DNA from: Neopestalotiopsis rosae
Taxonomy: Eukaryota; Ascomycota; Sordariomycetes; Amphisphaeriales; Sporocadaceae
Direction of reading: 5' to 3'
Length of the DNA stretch: 64,000 nucleotides
NCBI GenBank assembly: GCA_023078685.1
Contig: JALGAS010000002.1
Location: 6,510,001-6,574,000 of the forward strand
Shown here: positions 12,493 through 23,416 of the stretch, piece after piece
Layout of the letters: every line of letters begins with the position of its first letter
Numbering within the stretch: the first letter of the stretch is position 1
Program-made: the position numbers and the translations under genes
Notes under the pieces: generated by a model
Databases searched by the model: none
What the model saw: only the letters and a program-made list of their open reading frames with translations
Told to the model about the DNA's origin: nothing

Positions 12493-13434
12493 CTAGAAGC
12501 CTTCCACGATCTTCTTCACAGCCATCCAGTATCGACCTTCATCCTTGCGCAGATGTGCAACATGTGCAGATCCCTCGTACCTCACCAACTCCACGGAGAA
12601 GCCCCGAGACTTGGCCTCGGCAGCATGTGCCTCGACACCCTTATAGTCGATCAAGTCGTCAGAGGGGCTGTAAATGTACGTCCGCCGGACCTCGCGAGTG
12701 TTGCCAGGGTCATGGTTGTGCGCTCTGCCCCAGTCGCTCAGCGAGTCGGGCAGGAGACCTAGCGCTATCGCGGCGGACCACAGGGCGGCCGCAACATAGA
12801 GGATCGGCGCAGCGATCAGTCGTTGAAAAGCTGGAAGACCGACGCTGACGACGGCCACGGCGTGGGATATGCTGTAGACGCCTGGGCACGAATCAAGAAT
12901 CGTGATGTGAGGCGGAAGGTGCTTGTCGTCGCCGGGGCCTGCTGATGCGGCGTACTGTTCATACAGGTTTGCGATATTCGAGGAGCCGCCATTGGAGAAC
13001 ATGTGAATGAGAAGAGGTGGCGAAGCAGAAGAGAATGACGACAATGAGCCGCCTATAGGGAAAGCGGCGCGAACGACGGCGGCGGCGATTTTCATGGAGG
13101 GTCCAATGAGTGATGGGCGCATAATCTGCTTCATGGTACTCTTGAGAAGCATAATCTGGGCAGAAGGATACAGTGCCTGATATTTGGTAAGGTACTTGGC
13201 GACGTGGATATCTCGGGCGTCAGTCCAGCTGGCGATTATGACCAATCGCGGCTGGTTGCCCGCGTTGTTCTCAGAGATGGAGCTTGAAGGTTGGGGCGGC
13301 TGGCAGAGAGAGACGAGAGGATTCAAGGCCTCTATGGAAGAGAGGGCCTTTGCGCCATTTGCCGATACTGCGGCGGCGGCAGATGACATTCTGCTATCAG
13401 TTTGGGTAGTTGACTGCGAGATGACAAGTCGCAT
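12493..13434 (-). CDS. DUF829 / TMEM53-like alpha/beta hydrolase (PaxU-like)
   Basis: Single-exon protein of the DUF829 family, which includes PaxU of indole-diterpene clusters. The family has an alpha/beta-hydrolase fold but its reaction is poorly defined. Visible marks: PRLVIIASWTDARDIHVAKYL near the N-terminus; the presumed nucleophile elbow HMFSNGGSSN; a hydrophobic segment around ILYVAAALWSAAIALGLL; a late Asp in YSPSDDLIDY; and the terminal His in GSAHVAHLRKD. These give a plausible Ser-Asp-His triad. The start is ambiguous: the ATG at 13434 gives 313 residues, and an internal ATG at 13389 also precedes all conserved sequence. It is convergent with the P450 and head-to-head with the next gene, and a PaxM-like monooxygenase lies 6 kb away. 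Confidence 0.82.
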   Translation of the reverse strand: MRLVISQSTTQTDSRMSSAAAAVSANGAKALSSIEALNPLVSLCQPPQPSSSISENNAGNQPRLVIIASWTDARDIHVAKYLTKYQALYPSAQIMLLKSTMKQIMRPSLIGPSMKIAAAVVRAAFPIGGSLSSFSSASPPLLIHMFSNGGSSNIANLYEQYAASAGPGDDKHLPPHITILDSCPGVYSISHAVAVVSVGLPAFQRLIAAPILYVAAALWSAAIALGLLPDSLSDWGRAHNHDPGNTREVRRTYIYSPSDDLIDYKGVEAHAAEAKSRGFSVELVRYEGSAHVAHLRKDEGRYWMAVKKIVEGF

Positions 13435-13865
13435 ATTGAAGGCGAGCGAACCCTGTGGGTAGAGCACACTGCTGAAAGTTGTGCGTACGTTTGCGTGTTT
13501 ATTAAGAAAGAATCTGTAATAAATCCATCGCTAAAGCGGGAGTTGGCAGGTTTGAGAAATGCAACACAAGTAAGAACCTTAGTGCTTACCTCTCATTAGG
13601 CGAGAGGATTCTATGCAGCTTGGCTGTTGGTATATCTGCGTTCGTAAAACTAAATAGTGGACACCTAAGGTGCTATATGAGGAGAGAGGGGCTTGCCGTC
13701 TCACACATCAAATGAGCCCTTGCGCCCGCCGCTTTCCGACACAATTTCTCGAGTCCGGTTGTCGCTCTTCGTCGTGATACTCTGGAATCTGTTGAAATGA
13801 TACAATTCTGAGAACATTACAAATATTACCGCAAGATATTCTGTCAACAGGTGGAAATTTCCATC
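13435..13865. other. Divergent intergenic region
   Basis: Shared promoter region of the DUF829 gene and the unknown gene at 13866. No coding sequence or clear motif seen. Confidence 0.5.
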
Positions 13866-14576
13866 ATGGCTTCAAAAACAAGCACGTAAGAATGTATCTT
13901 GTATATGCTTCTGATACCAGCTAACTTATGTCGACGATTTATTCCCAGCCAAGGTGACGTTCCCTGCCTGCGGATTACACTCGAAAGCCCTGCAAAGATC
14001 TCGAAAGGCTTCGAAGAGGAAAATTTGAAGATCAACGTCATGTATGAGGGTCTTCTCCGCGACACAGGGAGCCAAGAAGGCGCTCCTCCCATCATCTTTC
14101 ACAAGTACGGCGTTATGGGGCAAACAGATTTGGTTTTACACCAGTTTCGTGGCGAAAACCAGTGGATCCCATGCGTTTCAGAGAACCATGAGAACGGGGG
14201 ATGCATTGGCTTCGCCATGCTGGACGCACCGCCGATGCTGGTTAAGGTAGGCGAGGACGAACAGTTCCTTAGCCTCCGGGCGGGCGAGTCCGTCATTGTG
14301 CATCAGCGTCCTCTAAAGCATGAAATACCAGAGGATGCGAAGGCCGGCGATCGATTTCTTCTGATCTTGAAAGAAGCCCGTGTGGAATGGTGGGACTGGG
14401 GTGATCGCGAGCAACATGCGAATACCGAGGTCTACCTTCCATGTTGGCGACTGGGCCGAGTTGTCGACCCTCCGACACCGGATTGCAACTCTATCCTCTG
14501 CCCGCAGACGAAGAATGAGGGCAGAGCAAACCTAGTGGTGCATATTGGCGAACCCGTTGAATTTGCATTGGAATAA
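13866..14576 (+). CDS. Conserved-looking hypothetical protein, 215 aa
   Basis: I do not recognise this family. A 20-base first exon (13866-13885, MASKTS) is joined over a 63-base intron to 13949-14576; the phases fit. The product is soluble, without signal peptide or membrane segment. It is rich in beta-type patterns such as PCLRITLESPAKISKGF, LVLHQFRGENQWIPCV and FLSLRAGESVIVHQR, with several Trp near EWWDWGDREQ. The Gly/Pro-rich turns would suit a jelly-roll or cupin-like barrel, but no metal-binding motif is visible. Its place between DUF829 and dehydrogenase genes suggests co-inheritance with the cluster. Confidence 0.7.
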
Positions 14577-15075
14577 GAAGCCATCTCTTTTGACTGTTTC
14601 TCGAGTACCGGAGGATATTTACTTACATGTATTGGGTACAATAAAAGTCAAGAGATGTGCTCAGTAGACCTACAGGCAGGCTAATATAACGCAGAAATCA
14701 CGTTCTCCTCTTCCTTCTTCAAGCAGCGGGTAACTATCTATACATAATTAGGCCTGAACGACAGTCCCCTAGAACAGTTTAGAGTAGAATGTACGCAATA
14801 TCTTCATTTGTAAATCAACGCTGATGGTTTTGTGAGAAGACGAGAGATAGGCCGAGCTATAAAGCTCGTCTAGACTGACTACCCCTTACTTCCTACCGTA
14901 AGGGCATTGACAGTCTCGAAATAATTAGATTCGAAGTCCAAAAACAAGTTTATCTTAAGTCCAATCTGTTGTGAAATTTCACATAGTATTCAAAGAAAAT
15001 ACTATGCTTAAATCAATCTTATTGAACAAAACGTATTACATGTTCTCTACCATATCTGAGAGCGAAACACGCTGA
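14577..15075. other. Convergent intergenic spacer
   Basis: AT-rich spacer between the 3' ends of the unknown gene and the alcohol dehydrogenase. No feature seen. Confidence 0.5.
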
Positions 15076-16539
15076 TCAAGATTCCCAATAAATAATAGGT
15101 TTAATAACATCTCCAGATTTCATGTCAGCTATGGCTTGAGCGAAATTTGCAGCCTATAAATATCCATTAGCCCAAAAGAAATAGTTGTGACGTAACAAAT
15201 GATCACTAACCGGATAGAATTGTATGATTCTTTCTATGGGGAAATCTCCGCGGCGGTACCATTGTACTAGAGTTGGGATAAACTATTTGATGTATCAATA
15301 CTTCGTCTTTGATTTAATAACTAGAAGGAGAGGAGAGTGAAAGAGTCAAGTCAAGAGTCTGGTAAAAAAAATACCTCAGATGGAACGATACCTCCCTCCA
15401 CAGACCCGAACAGATGCTTTCCTGACTGCAGACAAGATTAATGTCAAATGTATGGTATTGATGGAGAGAACATACTCCTAGAAAAGATGTGATTTCAATA
15501 TCGAGGATTGTGCCCAGCGGCGGAACACCCAGCATGCATATCTGGCCTTGGTTCCTTGTGATCTCGACTGCCTGCTTGATTACGTCGACATTTCCGGTTG
15601 CATCGATCGATACGGAGGTTCCCAGACCTCCTATGATGCCTCGCACGATGGAAGTCAAGTCATCCTTGAGTAGAGAGGAATTGATAGCATGTGTTGCTCC
15701 GAAAGACTTTGCTATATCAAGTCGACTTTGAACCAGATCGATAGCGATGATGGTTTTCATACCTCGACATTTTGCAGCCTTTCTTACTTGATAAGGTTGG
15801 ATAGAATCATACGGACTTGGGGTGAGACATACCGCAACAGCTGCAAAGCCTACAGCGCCGAGGCCAAAGATCGCAATGGAGTCATTGTCGGCAAGACCCT
15901 GGAGCTGCATAATAGCTCCTGCTCCTGTTTGCATGCCGCAGCCTAGAGGCGACAACAGCTTGAGCTCCTCGTTTGTTTCAATATACCCGGACATATTGAC
16001 GATCGAAGCTTCGGACACGATTGTGACTTCGGAAAAGCTTGACTGGCCGAAGAAGAAGCCTTTCACTGAAGCTCCACTTCCATCAATAGCAAATTCTCTG
16101 GGATACTCGCCAAGGCCCATATTCAACGGAGTAAACATGGAGCAGTAAGATGGATGGCCGTTCTTGCAAAAGAAGCAATCCTTGCAAGAGCGGAACGAGA
16201 GTAGAACTCGGTCACCAATTTTGGCGATTTCCACCTTTGTTCCAACGTTGAGAACAATGACACAACCTATGTACAAAGATATTAAAGTCTGGCTAAGGTA
16301 TGGTGCTGAAATCCGCTTCACTTACCTTCATGGCCCAGAACCCCTGGGTACGCTCCGTATTCCATAGGCGTGCTCCCGACAGTTAAATCTGTATGGCAAA
16401 TGCCAACAGACAACACTTGGATCATCAAATCTGTTTCGTTCAATGTCTTCAGAGTTAGTGTTTCAATGCTCCATTGTCCTTCTGAAAGCGGCCCGCGAGA
16501 CACTATCGCGCGAGCAGCTGTGCCCGGCCCAGGTTCCAT
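15076..16539 (-). CDS. Zinc-dependent alcohol dehydrogenase (MDR, aryl-alcohol type)
   Basis: Cytosolic NAD-dependent oxidoreductase acting on alcohols/aldehydes. Six exons (16539-16326, 16266-15833, 15778-15476, 15425-15375, 15282-15211, 15153-15076) splice to 383 residues. The catalytic zinc site is VGICHTD with GHEG. The structural zinc loop has four Cys in CKDCFFCKNGHPSYC. The Rossmann turn is IFGLGAVGFAA, then IAIDLVQSRLDIAKSFGATH, and the end is MKSGDVIKPIIYWES. The small 51- and 72-base exons matter: without them the protein appears to stop after the nucleotide-binding domain. The domain order and LSPLGCGMQTGAGAI match AreB/XylB-like enzymes. It appears intact and is divergent from the GXWXG gene. 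Confidence 0.92.
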
Positions 16540-17076
16540 GTCAAAGTAATTTAGACACTAGTAAAATGATGATTGAAGTGGAAGATAGATAGATCGAATA
16601 TTGTTGTCGCGGGATTCAATCAATCATATTGATATGCAACATTGGAAAGAGACGGCAATAGACGTCAACTTTTCCTAGCAAGGTTGCTGATTCCAATAGG
16701 TGGGTACGGTGAAGTTTTGGTTCTGTAAAGACAGAGCTCCCCGTATCTCGGATTTGACGCCAAATAGACATGGGTAACCCCAGCCCAAAGTTTAATGCTG
16801 ACAAGAAGTGGACTCGTACCCACCATGAGTCAACAGGCTTGGTCCAAACTCTAATGCTGACGGGTTGTGGAGCCGAGTTTCTTGGAAATTTACGATAAGT
16901 ACGTTTTATCATCATAGAATGATACGATCAAGTAGTGTGCCGGGAACTGAGAACTGCCCGAGTCCGAGCGGATGCAGAGTACACTACAAAGCTCACACAG
17001 AATAAAATGTCTCCATGACCAGGTACTGTAATGTGATAGGTAAGATCAATGAAATACATTTCACTACACTGTCAAA
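16540..17076. other. Divergent intergenic region
   Basis: Upstream region shared by the dehydrogenase and the GXWXG gene. Two copies of a TAATGCTGAC decamer about 57 bases apart (near 16794 and 16851) could be binding sites. No gene seen. Confidence 0.45.
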
Positions 17077-17654
17077 ATGTCTAGGTGAGCCTGTCCTACT
17101 CACTGTTGGAATCCTTGATAATTCAATTCCTGACGATGTCATGGGCACTGCAGCATCGAGTCGAGATTCGAGTAGCTGGCGCATAGCAAAGGTCATATCG
17201 ATGAGGCTGACGTCGCGGCTATTTTCGACGAAGCAGAATCTGTTCAACCTGACTTTATGCTCGGGTCGTGGGAAGGCGGCAGCTTCAACACTGGTCATCC
17301 TACGCACGAGTTGCTGCAAGTGAATAACTGGGCTGGGAAGACCTTTCGCACTGTTGAAGATGTGGACCCAATTGTCCTATACAATGATGCCGGAGCAAGA
17401 ATCTGGTGCAAAGACTACGGAAATGCTCAGGTACGTTCCTCTTCTCGCCGAGTTTGCCGTTGGCTAACTAGCTTCAGCTACGCGAGGTCAAGTTCCGTGG
17501 CATAATTTCAGCTGCTATGATCTACGATAAGTTTCCTATCATCGACAGTTTTCGCTACGTTTCGGACAACATAGTGATTGGTGCTATGGACAACAAGCTT
17601 GTGCCAAAAGAAGCTGGAACGTATTATTTCTATTTGCGAAAGCTTGAGGACTAG
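17077..17654 (+). CDS. GXWXG / DUF4334 domain protein
   Basis: Small protein with the GXWXG motif followed by a DUF4334 domain; biochemical role unknown. The motif is MLGSWEGGSFNTGHPTHELL; the second domain reads LREVKFRGIISAAMIYDKFP and DNIVIGAMDNKL, ending YYFYLRKLED. Exons 17187-17430 and 17478-17654 are well supported. The start is inferred: an 8-base first exon (17077-17084) joins at the AG before 17187 to give MSSKGHIDEADVAAIF and 142 residues in frame. Without it the main exon runs back into a stop with no ATG. Found near fungal oxidoreductase clusters; no catalytic motif is visible. Confidence 0.72.
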
Positions 17655-18081
17655 TTGACTTTTCTTTATAATCCAAATAAGAGACTTTCAACTCTACATC
17701 ACCGAGACCAAGATGAAGATTTCCATAAACAAAGATACTTGCAAGTTGACTAGCTGTTTGCCACCGTGTGCTGAAAACTGTTCGTAAATGAGAATCCTGC
17801 AGGGGCCAATGTCTACGATTGATGACTGGTAACAGGCCAGCTGTTGGTTCCACTTCAGGCGCTTGGTGCTGCTAATGGACAAGGTGCAAGCACATTCTTC
17901 AGTCAGCTTCTAGAATGCTAACACTTTTACGGGACTTGTTTGGTTGAATATTTGGTCTGGATAAGTAGCATTCTGTCTTTGGAAAGTAACACTGAACCTA
18001 CTGGAGCTCCAGAGGAGGGTCTATTGCACAAATTGTCCTTACGATCCGGGTCTTCAACACATGACAAAAGTGATGAATGCC
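17655..18081. other. Convergent spacer
   Basis: Spacer between the GXWXG gene and the ancestral end of the bZIP gene. The stretch 18082-18189 is counted with the bZIP gene. Nothing else seen. Confidence 0.45.
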
Positions 18082-19180
18082 TCAAGATCTTGACCGCCAC
18101 CATGAACTTGTTCGTTGCACGTCAGAGCCCCCTGCCAGGTGTGACCATTTCTGTGTAAACCACGGTTTCGCTTCCCAACTACGTGAGTCCTAAGGCGTAC
18201 CCTCACCCCGACCGTGGAGGGAAACGCCAGGAATACTGTGACAACATAACCCGTCACTTAAAAGATCTAAGCACAACTCGTCCTTATCGATGAGGGGCGG
18301 ATCTAGAGATGATGCAATTATTGCTTTGGATCGGAAAGAGGGCCAAGGAATGATGTCCAAGTAGGGGTGGTGCTGGATCGTGAGTTGTTCCAGAGTGGGA
18401 TACATGTCGTTGATCACTCCATGTAATCTACACCCTTGCACCTCAGTAACCCTACTGATAACTGAACTGGAGGCCCCACAGGATGTTTCTTGCGCTGTAA
18501 GTACGAAAGGTGACCTTGCATTGTGATGCATGACGAACTGAGGATCAAGGCCCAGTATGCGGCAATTTGCGAGACTTGCCGCGAAGAACCCAGCTCTGAT
18601 TGTGTGCAACGAATTGTCAATGATCGGATGAAGCATCAAAGATAAGCATAGCTCGCTTGTAGCTATTGCTATTGGTGACAGATGTCCAGTCCAGCTTTCA
18701 GGACCACCAAGACTGAGTAAAGTCATGACACCCTTTCGAGCAATTTCTTCGACATCAGTATGGCTGAGAACTGGAGGTAGTACCAGTGGACTCCACAAGT
18801 GAAAAGGCAGGTTTTCTGCGTTGCGGAAAGCTTCGGGATCTGCTACATAACCAAGTGATATGAGGCCGTACTTAATGACCTCGCGAAGGCTGACATTTTC
18901 AGCAGCCATGATGGTTGCAATCCTCGATCGATCCACGTCGGAATGGAAACAGCTAAACATTGCAGAAAGGATCTTATTTGATTGGTTAGATGATCCTTTG
19001 GTCGCCTCGAAATGCCCATGCCCTTGCCCTGTGGGTTTTTTAATCTGCTTCTGACCTAACAACGCGATCAGCATTAGGTAGAAAAGATTGGCAAGCAACG
19101 TTTGAATCGTCCGACTCACGTCGCCGGCGCTGTGCAGCAGCGTTTTGGTACCTCCTCCTTTCTACTTGCCAAGGGTGCAT
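18082..19180 (-). CDS. bZIP transcription factor with DUF3425-type C-terminus, prematurely stopped
   Basis: Nuclear regulator. Exon 1 (19180-19120) encodes MHPWQVERRRYQNAAAQRRR; a 64-base intron is followed by exon 2 from 19055 (RQKQIKK). Together they rebuild a bZIP basic region, RRRYQNAAAQRRRRQKQ. The body has the DUF3425 pattern, including HHPYLDIIPWPSFRSKAI and DELCLDLLSDGL. The open frame ends at TAG 18190-18192 after HGRGEGTP, giving 308 residues. The same frame continues DSRSWEAKPWFTQKW and on to SSWWRSRS with a natural stop at 18082-18084, exactly the family's usual end. So a conserved Trp codon (TPWD) has become TAG, cutting 36 codons. The shortened protein may still bind DNA, but the leucine-zipper part is short. 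It is the likely former local regulator of the cluster. Confidence 0.8.
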
Positions 19181-19761
19181 ATTAACAAAGATTATTCCGT
19201 CGTACGAGAAAGGGCAAGGTAGTTAAAGGTAGAGAAATCAGACGTTCAAAGATAAATCTTGAATGATGAAGCTCAAGTAATAACAATTAGAGATGTTGCA
19301 TAATAAATATTACTGAATCCACTAATAGCATCAAGTCCTCTTAGGTCTAATATGAGTGCGACTATGTCAAGGACATACAGTCGGAACTTGACTCCAGACT
19401 GTCGGACTCTCGGGGTACGAACTCGGCTCGTGCGGCTCTTTGGCCCCAAGTCTCTTCCGTTAACTCCGTCCTGGATCGGCGAGACCCACAAATTATATGA
19501 GAACCAGTATATTCCCTGATAGGAGTAAGCCCACAGATGCTTTTTTCCACATGACACCATCTCTAGACCGCCAAGCTCTTTAACAATGCTTGCTGGATTC
19601 GGCAGTTTTTTTCGCGTCAGGCGAAACCCAGTCCATCGGGAGCATGGTCAGGATTTCCTTATAAGCTGTCGTATCATCAATCAATCACAAGCACAAGAAA
19701 CTCCTATTCCTTCACCGACTCATAACATTTCTTGGCATCAAATCTGTTCTCATTACTCGCA
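19181..19761. other. Divergent intergenic region with putative monooxygenase promoter
   Basis: Lies between the bZIP gene and the FAD monooxygenase. A TATAAG hexamer at 19660-19665 sits about 100 bases before the monooxygenase ATG. The rest shows no clear feature. Confidence 0.45.
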
Positions 19762-21183
19762 ATGGCCACTGGTTCTTCACGCCACTCTGTCATCATCGTC
19801 GGTGGCGGACTTACAGGCCTTGTTCTTGCCCTTATGCTTCAGCGCATTAATGTCGACTACGTCCTGCTCGAGGCTTATGATAGTGTGACGCCAAATGTTG
19901 GGGCCAGCATTGGGCTATGGCCGAATGGTCTAAGGGTGTTAGACCAGCTCGGCGTGTACGATGATATTCGTGCAGCGGCACAACCGGTCGACCGAAGCAT
20001 CATACGCGATGGGCGGAGCGGAACTCGGCTCACGACACGGAAATATGGCCCTGTGATACAGGCTCGCCATGGATACGTAAATATGTTTATGGAGCGCTAT
20101 GAGTTGCTACGTGTACTCCATCGTCACATTATCGATAAGGACCGACTCTTGATCAATAAGAAGGTGGTCAGGGTAAACACTCAGGACGATATAGCCACGG
20201 TGCTTACCAGAGATGGATCCTTTTTCGAGGCTCAAATTGTGGTTGGCGCGGATGGTGTGCACAGCTCAGTGAGGGGGGAGATGTGGCGGAACGCAGATGA
20301 GTCCGACACAGGAGCGATCCCAAAGTGCGACAGGGAAAATATCCGATGCGAGCATGCGTGCATTTTCGGTACTGCAAAGCCTATATCGGATTTCAAACAG
20401 GGAGAGGTTGTAAGCGCCTCGCTTGAGGGTGCTTCCGCTGGTGTAATGGTGGGACCCAAACAGCAGTTATTTACCTTCTGGTTCTGGCAGCTCCCCGAGG
20501 AGATGCGGTCGTGTTCTATTGATGCTATACCGCATTTCGGTAAAGAAGAAAAGCAGCATCAACTAAAACGTGCAGCACAAATCACTATGGCCGACTCCGG
20601 TCTTCGATTTCAAGAGGTCATCGAGAACCTGCAATATAGCGTTGCAACGGCTCTGCCGCACTTCGTCCTCCGTCGCTGGCACTTCGGACGTATGATCGTT
20701 ATTGGGGATGCGGCGCACAAGTTCAATCCGCTGGTAGGGCAGGGTGGGAACAGCTGCATCGAATCTTGTGCGTCACTCGTCAATGCTCTAGAAGCAACAT
20801 TGAAGACAAAGCCCGCTTGGTCTGTCAAGGTGCTATCCGAAGCTTTTACTGTTGTTGAACGACAGAGAGTTGACAGACTGATCGATATGGTGGAGAAATG
20901 CCAGGACGCTATGCGCAACGCCGCCATGGAGAGCCCGCGCAGGCGTTTGGTGCAGAGATATATTCTCCCGTGGATTTCTCTATCCCGATTCGTCAATTTC
21001 TACAGCGATCTAATCACTGCCGGCATCCGTCTCAACGACTGCGAACCGCGGCCTGTTTTGCACAAATGGGCATACGATGACGAACAACAAGTGAAACTGA
21101 ATCTGAAGGGTATCGATGCCATGTACGCTATCACGGCCGTTACTGTACTTACAGTGGCTGCATCTGTACTGTTACAGAAGTGA
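19762..21183 (+). CDS. FAD-dependent monooxygenase, PaxM-like
   Basis: Intronless 473-residue flavoprotein of the group that epoxidises or hydroxylates terpenoid and meroterpenoid intermediates (PaxM family). The ATG at 19762 is preferred because it opens MATGSSRHSVIIVGGGLTGL, the N-terminal dinucleotide-binding fold; an in-frame ATG lies 30 bases upstream. Other marks: LLEAYDSVTPNVGASIGLWP, the DG motif VVGADGVHSSVRGEM, and the FAD-ribityl motif VIGDAAHKFNPLVGQGGN. A hydrophobic C-terminal segment (about the last 25 residues, YAITAVTVLTVAASVLL) probably anchors it in a membrane, as in relatives. No lesion was seen. A PaxU-like gene and a P450 on the same side resemble tailoring parts of a terpenoid pathway, but there is no cyclase or prenyltransferase here. 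Confidence 0.9.
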   Translation: MATGSSRHSVIIVGGGLTGLVLALMLQRINVDYVLLEAYDSVTPNVGASIGLWPNGLRVLDQLGVYDDIRAAAQPVDRSIIRDGRSGTRLTTRKYGPVIQARHGYVNMFMERYELLRVLHRHIIDKDRLLINKKVVRVNTQDDIATVLTRDGSFFEAQIVVGADGVHSSVRGEMWRNADESDTGAIPKCDRENIRCEHACIFGTAKPISDFKQGEVVSASLEGASAGVMVGPKQQLFTFWFWQLPEEMRSCSIDAIPHFGKEEKQHQLKRAAQITMADSGLRFQEVIENLQYSVATALPHFVLRRWHFGRMIVIGDAAHKFNPLVGQGGNSCIESCASLVNALEATLKTKPAWSVKVLSEAFTVVERQRVDRLIDMVEKCQDAMRNAAMESPRRRLVQRYILPWISLSRFVNFYSDLITAGIRLNDCEPRPVLHKWAYDDEQQVKLNLKGIDAMYAITAVTVLTVAASVLLQK

Positions 21184-23416
21184 CAAATTGTAGGCCAAGT
21201 ACTGGCCAAGTCAAAAGCTGTATTGTCTCACCAGGCGATCAGGCTAGTCCTGAACGACACGCTCTGTCTTCTATTCAATTTCGTTTCAAGTTAAATAAAA
21301 AGTCCTCGTCGTCGAATCATCCGATCTCCGACATCTATGCTCGCCGGTACAAATGCATGGGTGATGGTGATCGTAGTCTTCTTGTTGCGCCTCTAAACGC
21401 CTGTTTGATTATCAGCAAGCGTGCTCTTAATTTGTTCCACAGGCTTGTCCGGGTATTGTTCTCTACTCATCCCTGAAAGATCTGCCGATATATAACAACT
21501 CACAATGGCCGGTCTTCACTCAGCAGTTCATGTTGCTCCGCCTATTGCTCTTGCATAGCGTCCTGGAGGCTTTTGCTCGCCAATCCATGTGAATTTGTAT
21601 ATTCTGATAATGAAACCGTCCTGGGCAACACCTCAATCATCACTCTACAGACTGAGGCATTAATATATTGAGTCGAGGAAATTGCCCCACGCCGCCAGTT
21701 CGCGTACAGCTATGTTACTCGTAGCCACGCAGGCCAATTTTGGGGGCTTCCTTTTCTTCTAAATCATTTCCCAGGACGTCCAGGGCCCGTGGGGTACACG
21801 CTTTTCGGGCCAGATTCGACAGCCTTTTGTCCTTACGAAAGCCGTCTCCAATTCGTGAAACCTACATTACAAACTTTCAAATCGATTGAACAGGGGCTGA
21901 TACGACCAGTACCAAAATAAAGAGTAGCTTAAAAGATGGTCAACATTCGCAAAAGACAACGTGTAAGCAAACTGACACAACAACCCTTCCAAAGCGTATC
22001 ACAATGCACAGCCACAGGTTGCGCATCACAGACACTCTGACACATACTCCTCAACTATTTTGTGAGAACCGGACTTACGGCTAACAGTTTGCAGCGACGT
22101 TGTCTAGTCCGGTGCCGGCAAATGCTGATCAAGGCCAACACCAAAGCAAAAAGGGAGAAATGGATGCGCGCTACTGGCATCGCTCAAGCCGTGATCCCTC
22201 CTTTACGTTGTGATAGGACACAAGATGACGGAAGGGATCGACGGAATCTAGCATCTTTGTGTAACTCGGAAATGCATTCAAATTCTTGAAGAAGTGTTGT
22301 AAAATGGTCGCAAGAATGAAAACACTGATTTTGTAGATGATGGCTCAGAATCCTGGAAAGTTGAATCAAAGGGGCTTAAGGCTCAGTGCAATGGGAGAAT
22401 TTATAGTCATCTAAAGCAGATAAATTTAGGCTTTCAATGTGTATTGCTAATTTCACAAAAGATGTTTTCAATCTAGAGTATGCGCGGACGATGGCGAAGG
22501 TAAAGAGCTGCGAAGAATGACGACGGCACATAAACCATTTCAGTTATTGCTAAGTCTTTTGCAATAGCCTTATCACGTAGAGAAATATGATATGATATAC
22601 TCGGCTTTCGAATATGTAGTTCAAGTACTCCGTGCATAATTTCATCCTAACTAAACTTCAATGCAGCGCAAACGGTAAGGCGGCAATAATTACACCAGAA
22701 CTTGTGCCATATATCAAGTCAATGATGAAGCTTACAACCGTAAAGACACGTCTTATATGCTGCTGTGACACATGTTTGCAAGGTCCGGCCAAGCTGATTT
22801 CAAATTCGCAGAGTTGCGACCTGCAACTATAAACGTGAAGAAAAGAATAGCAAAAGAAAATAAAAATAAAAGAGAGAGAAAGAAAAGCGGTCTTATCCGA
22901 GTAACTACATGCCCAAGAGGCTTTTATTGCTATCTGAACTGAACACTGAAACTCTAAAAGTGAACAAACATAGTTGTTTGGACGCGACATCAGTTGTCCC
23001 GCGTCTGTGTCTCCGCTAATCATTAAGTAACTAACCTTAGGAGGATCCAGCGCACTTAAGCACTTTCTGCCTTTCTTTTGGCCATACCGCCCCAAGGCTA
23101 TTGATAGAATCTTAAGATTATCATGAAAGACTACGATTTTACCAATTCAGATGCGACAGCTTGGTTATATTAAGTTATATTAATATAAGTCCATAGTTAC
23201 CGAGCTTTGCTAGGCCGTGAAAAAGAGCTATTGAGTATCTATCTCCTTCACTGGTCTCCAAATAAGCATGAATGATACATCACAGAACCAAGAACGTGGT
23301 GGACAGCGACTGGTCACATTTGATCTGTTAGCCAACCTGGTTCCCCAAATTAGCTTTGGTTTGCCCAAACCATATAATCAAGGGGCTTCAGGCAGACCAT
23401 AAATAAACTGAGCATT
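21184..23416. other. 2.2-kb AT-rich region without recognisable gene
   Basis: Lies between the 3' ends of the monooxygenase and the aminotransferase. Reading frames are short and show no family marks. A 17-codon ORF near 21505 (MAGLHSAVHVAPPIALA) is noted but unsupported. It could be a degraded gene beyond recognition. Confidence 0.4.

Noticed and set aside
21505..21558. 17-codon ORF resembling a small secreted or RiPP-like peptide
   Set aside because: No signal peptide, no repeat units, and no processing enzyme nearby; chance is sufficient.
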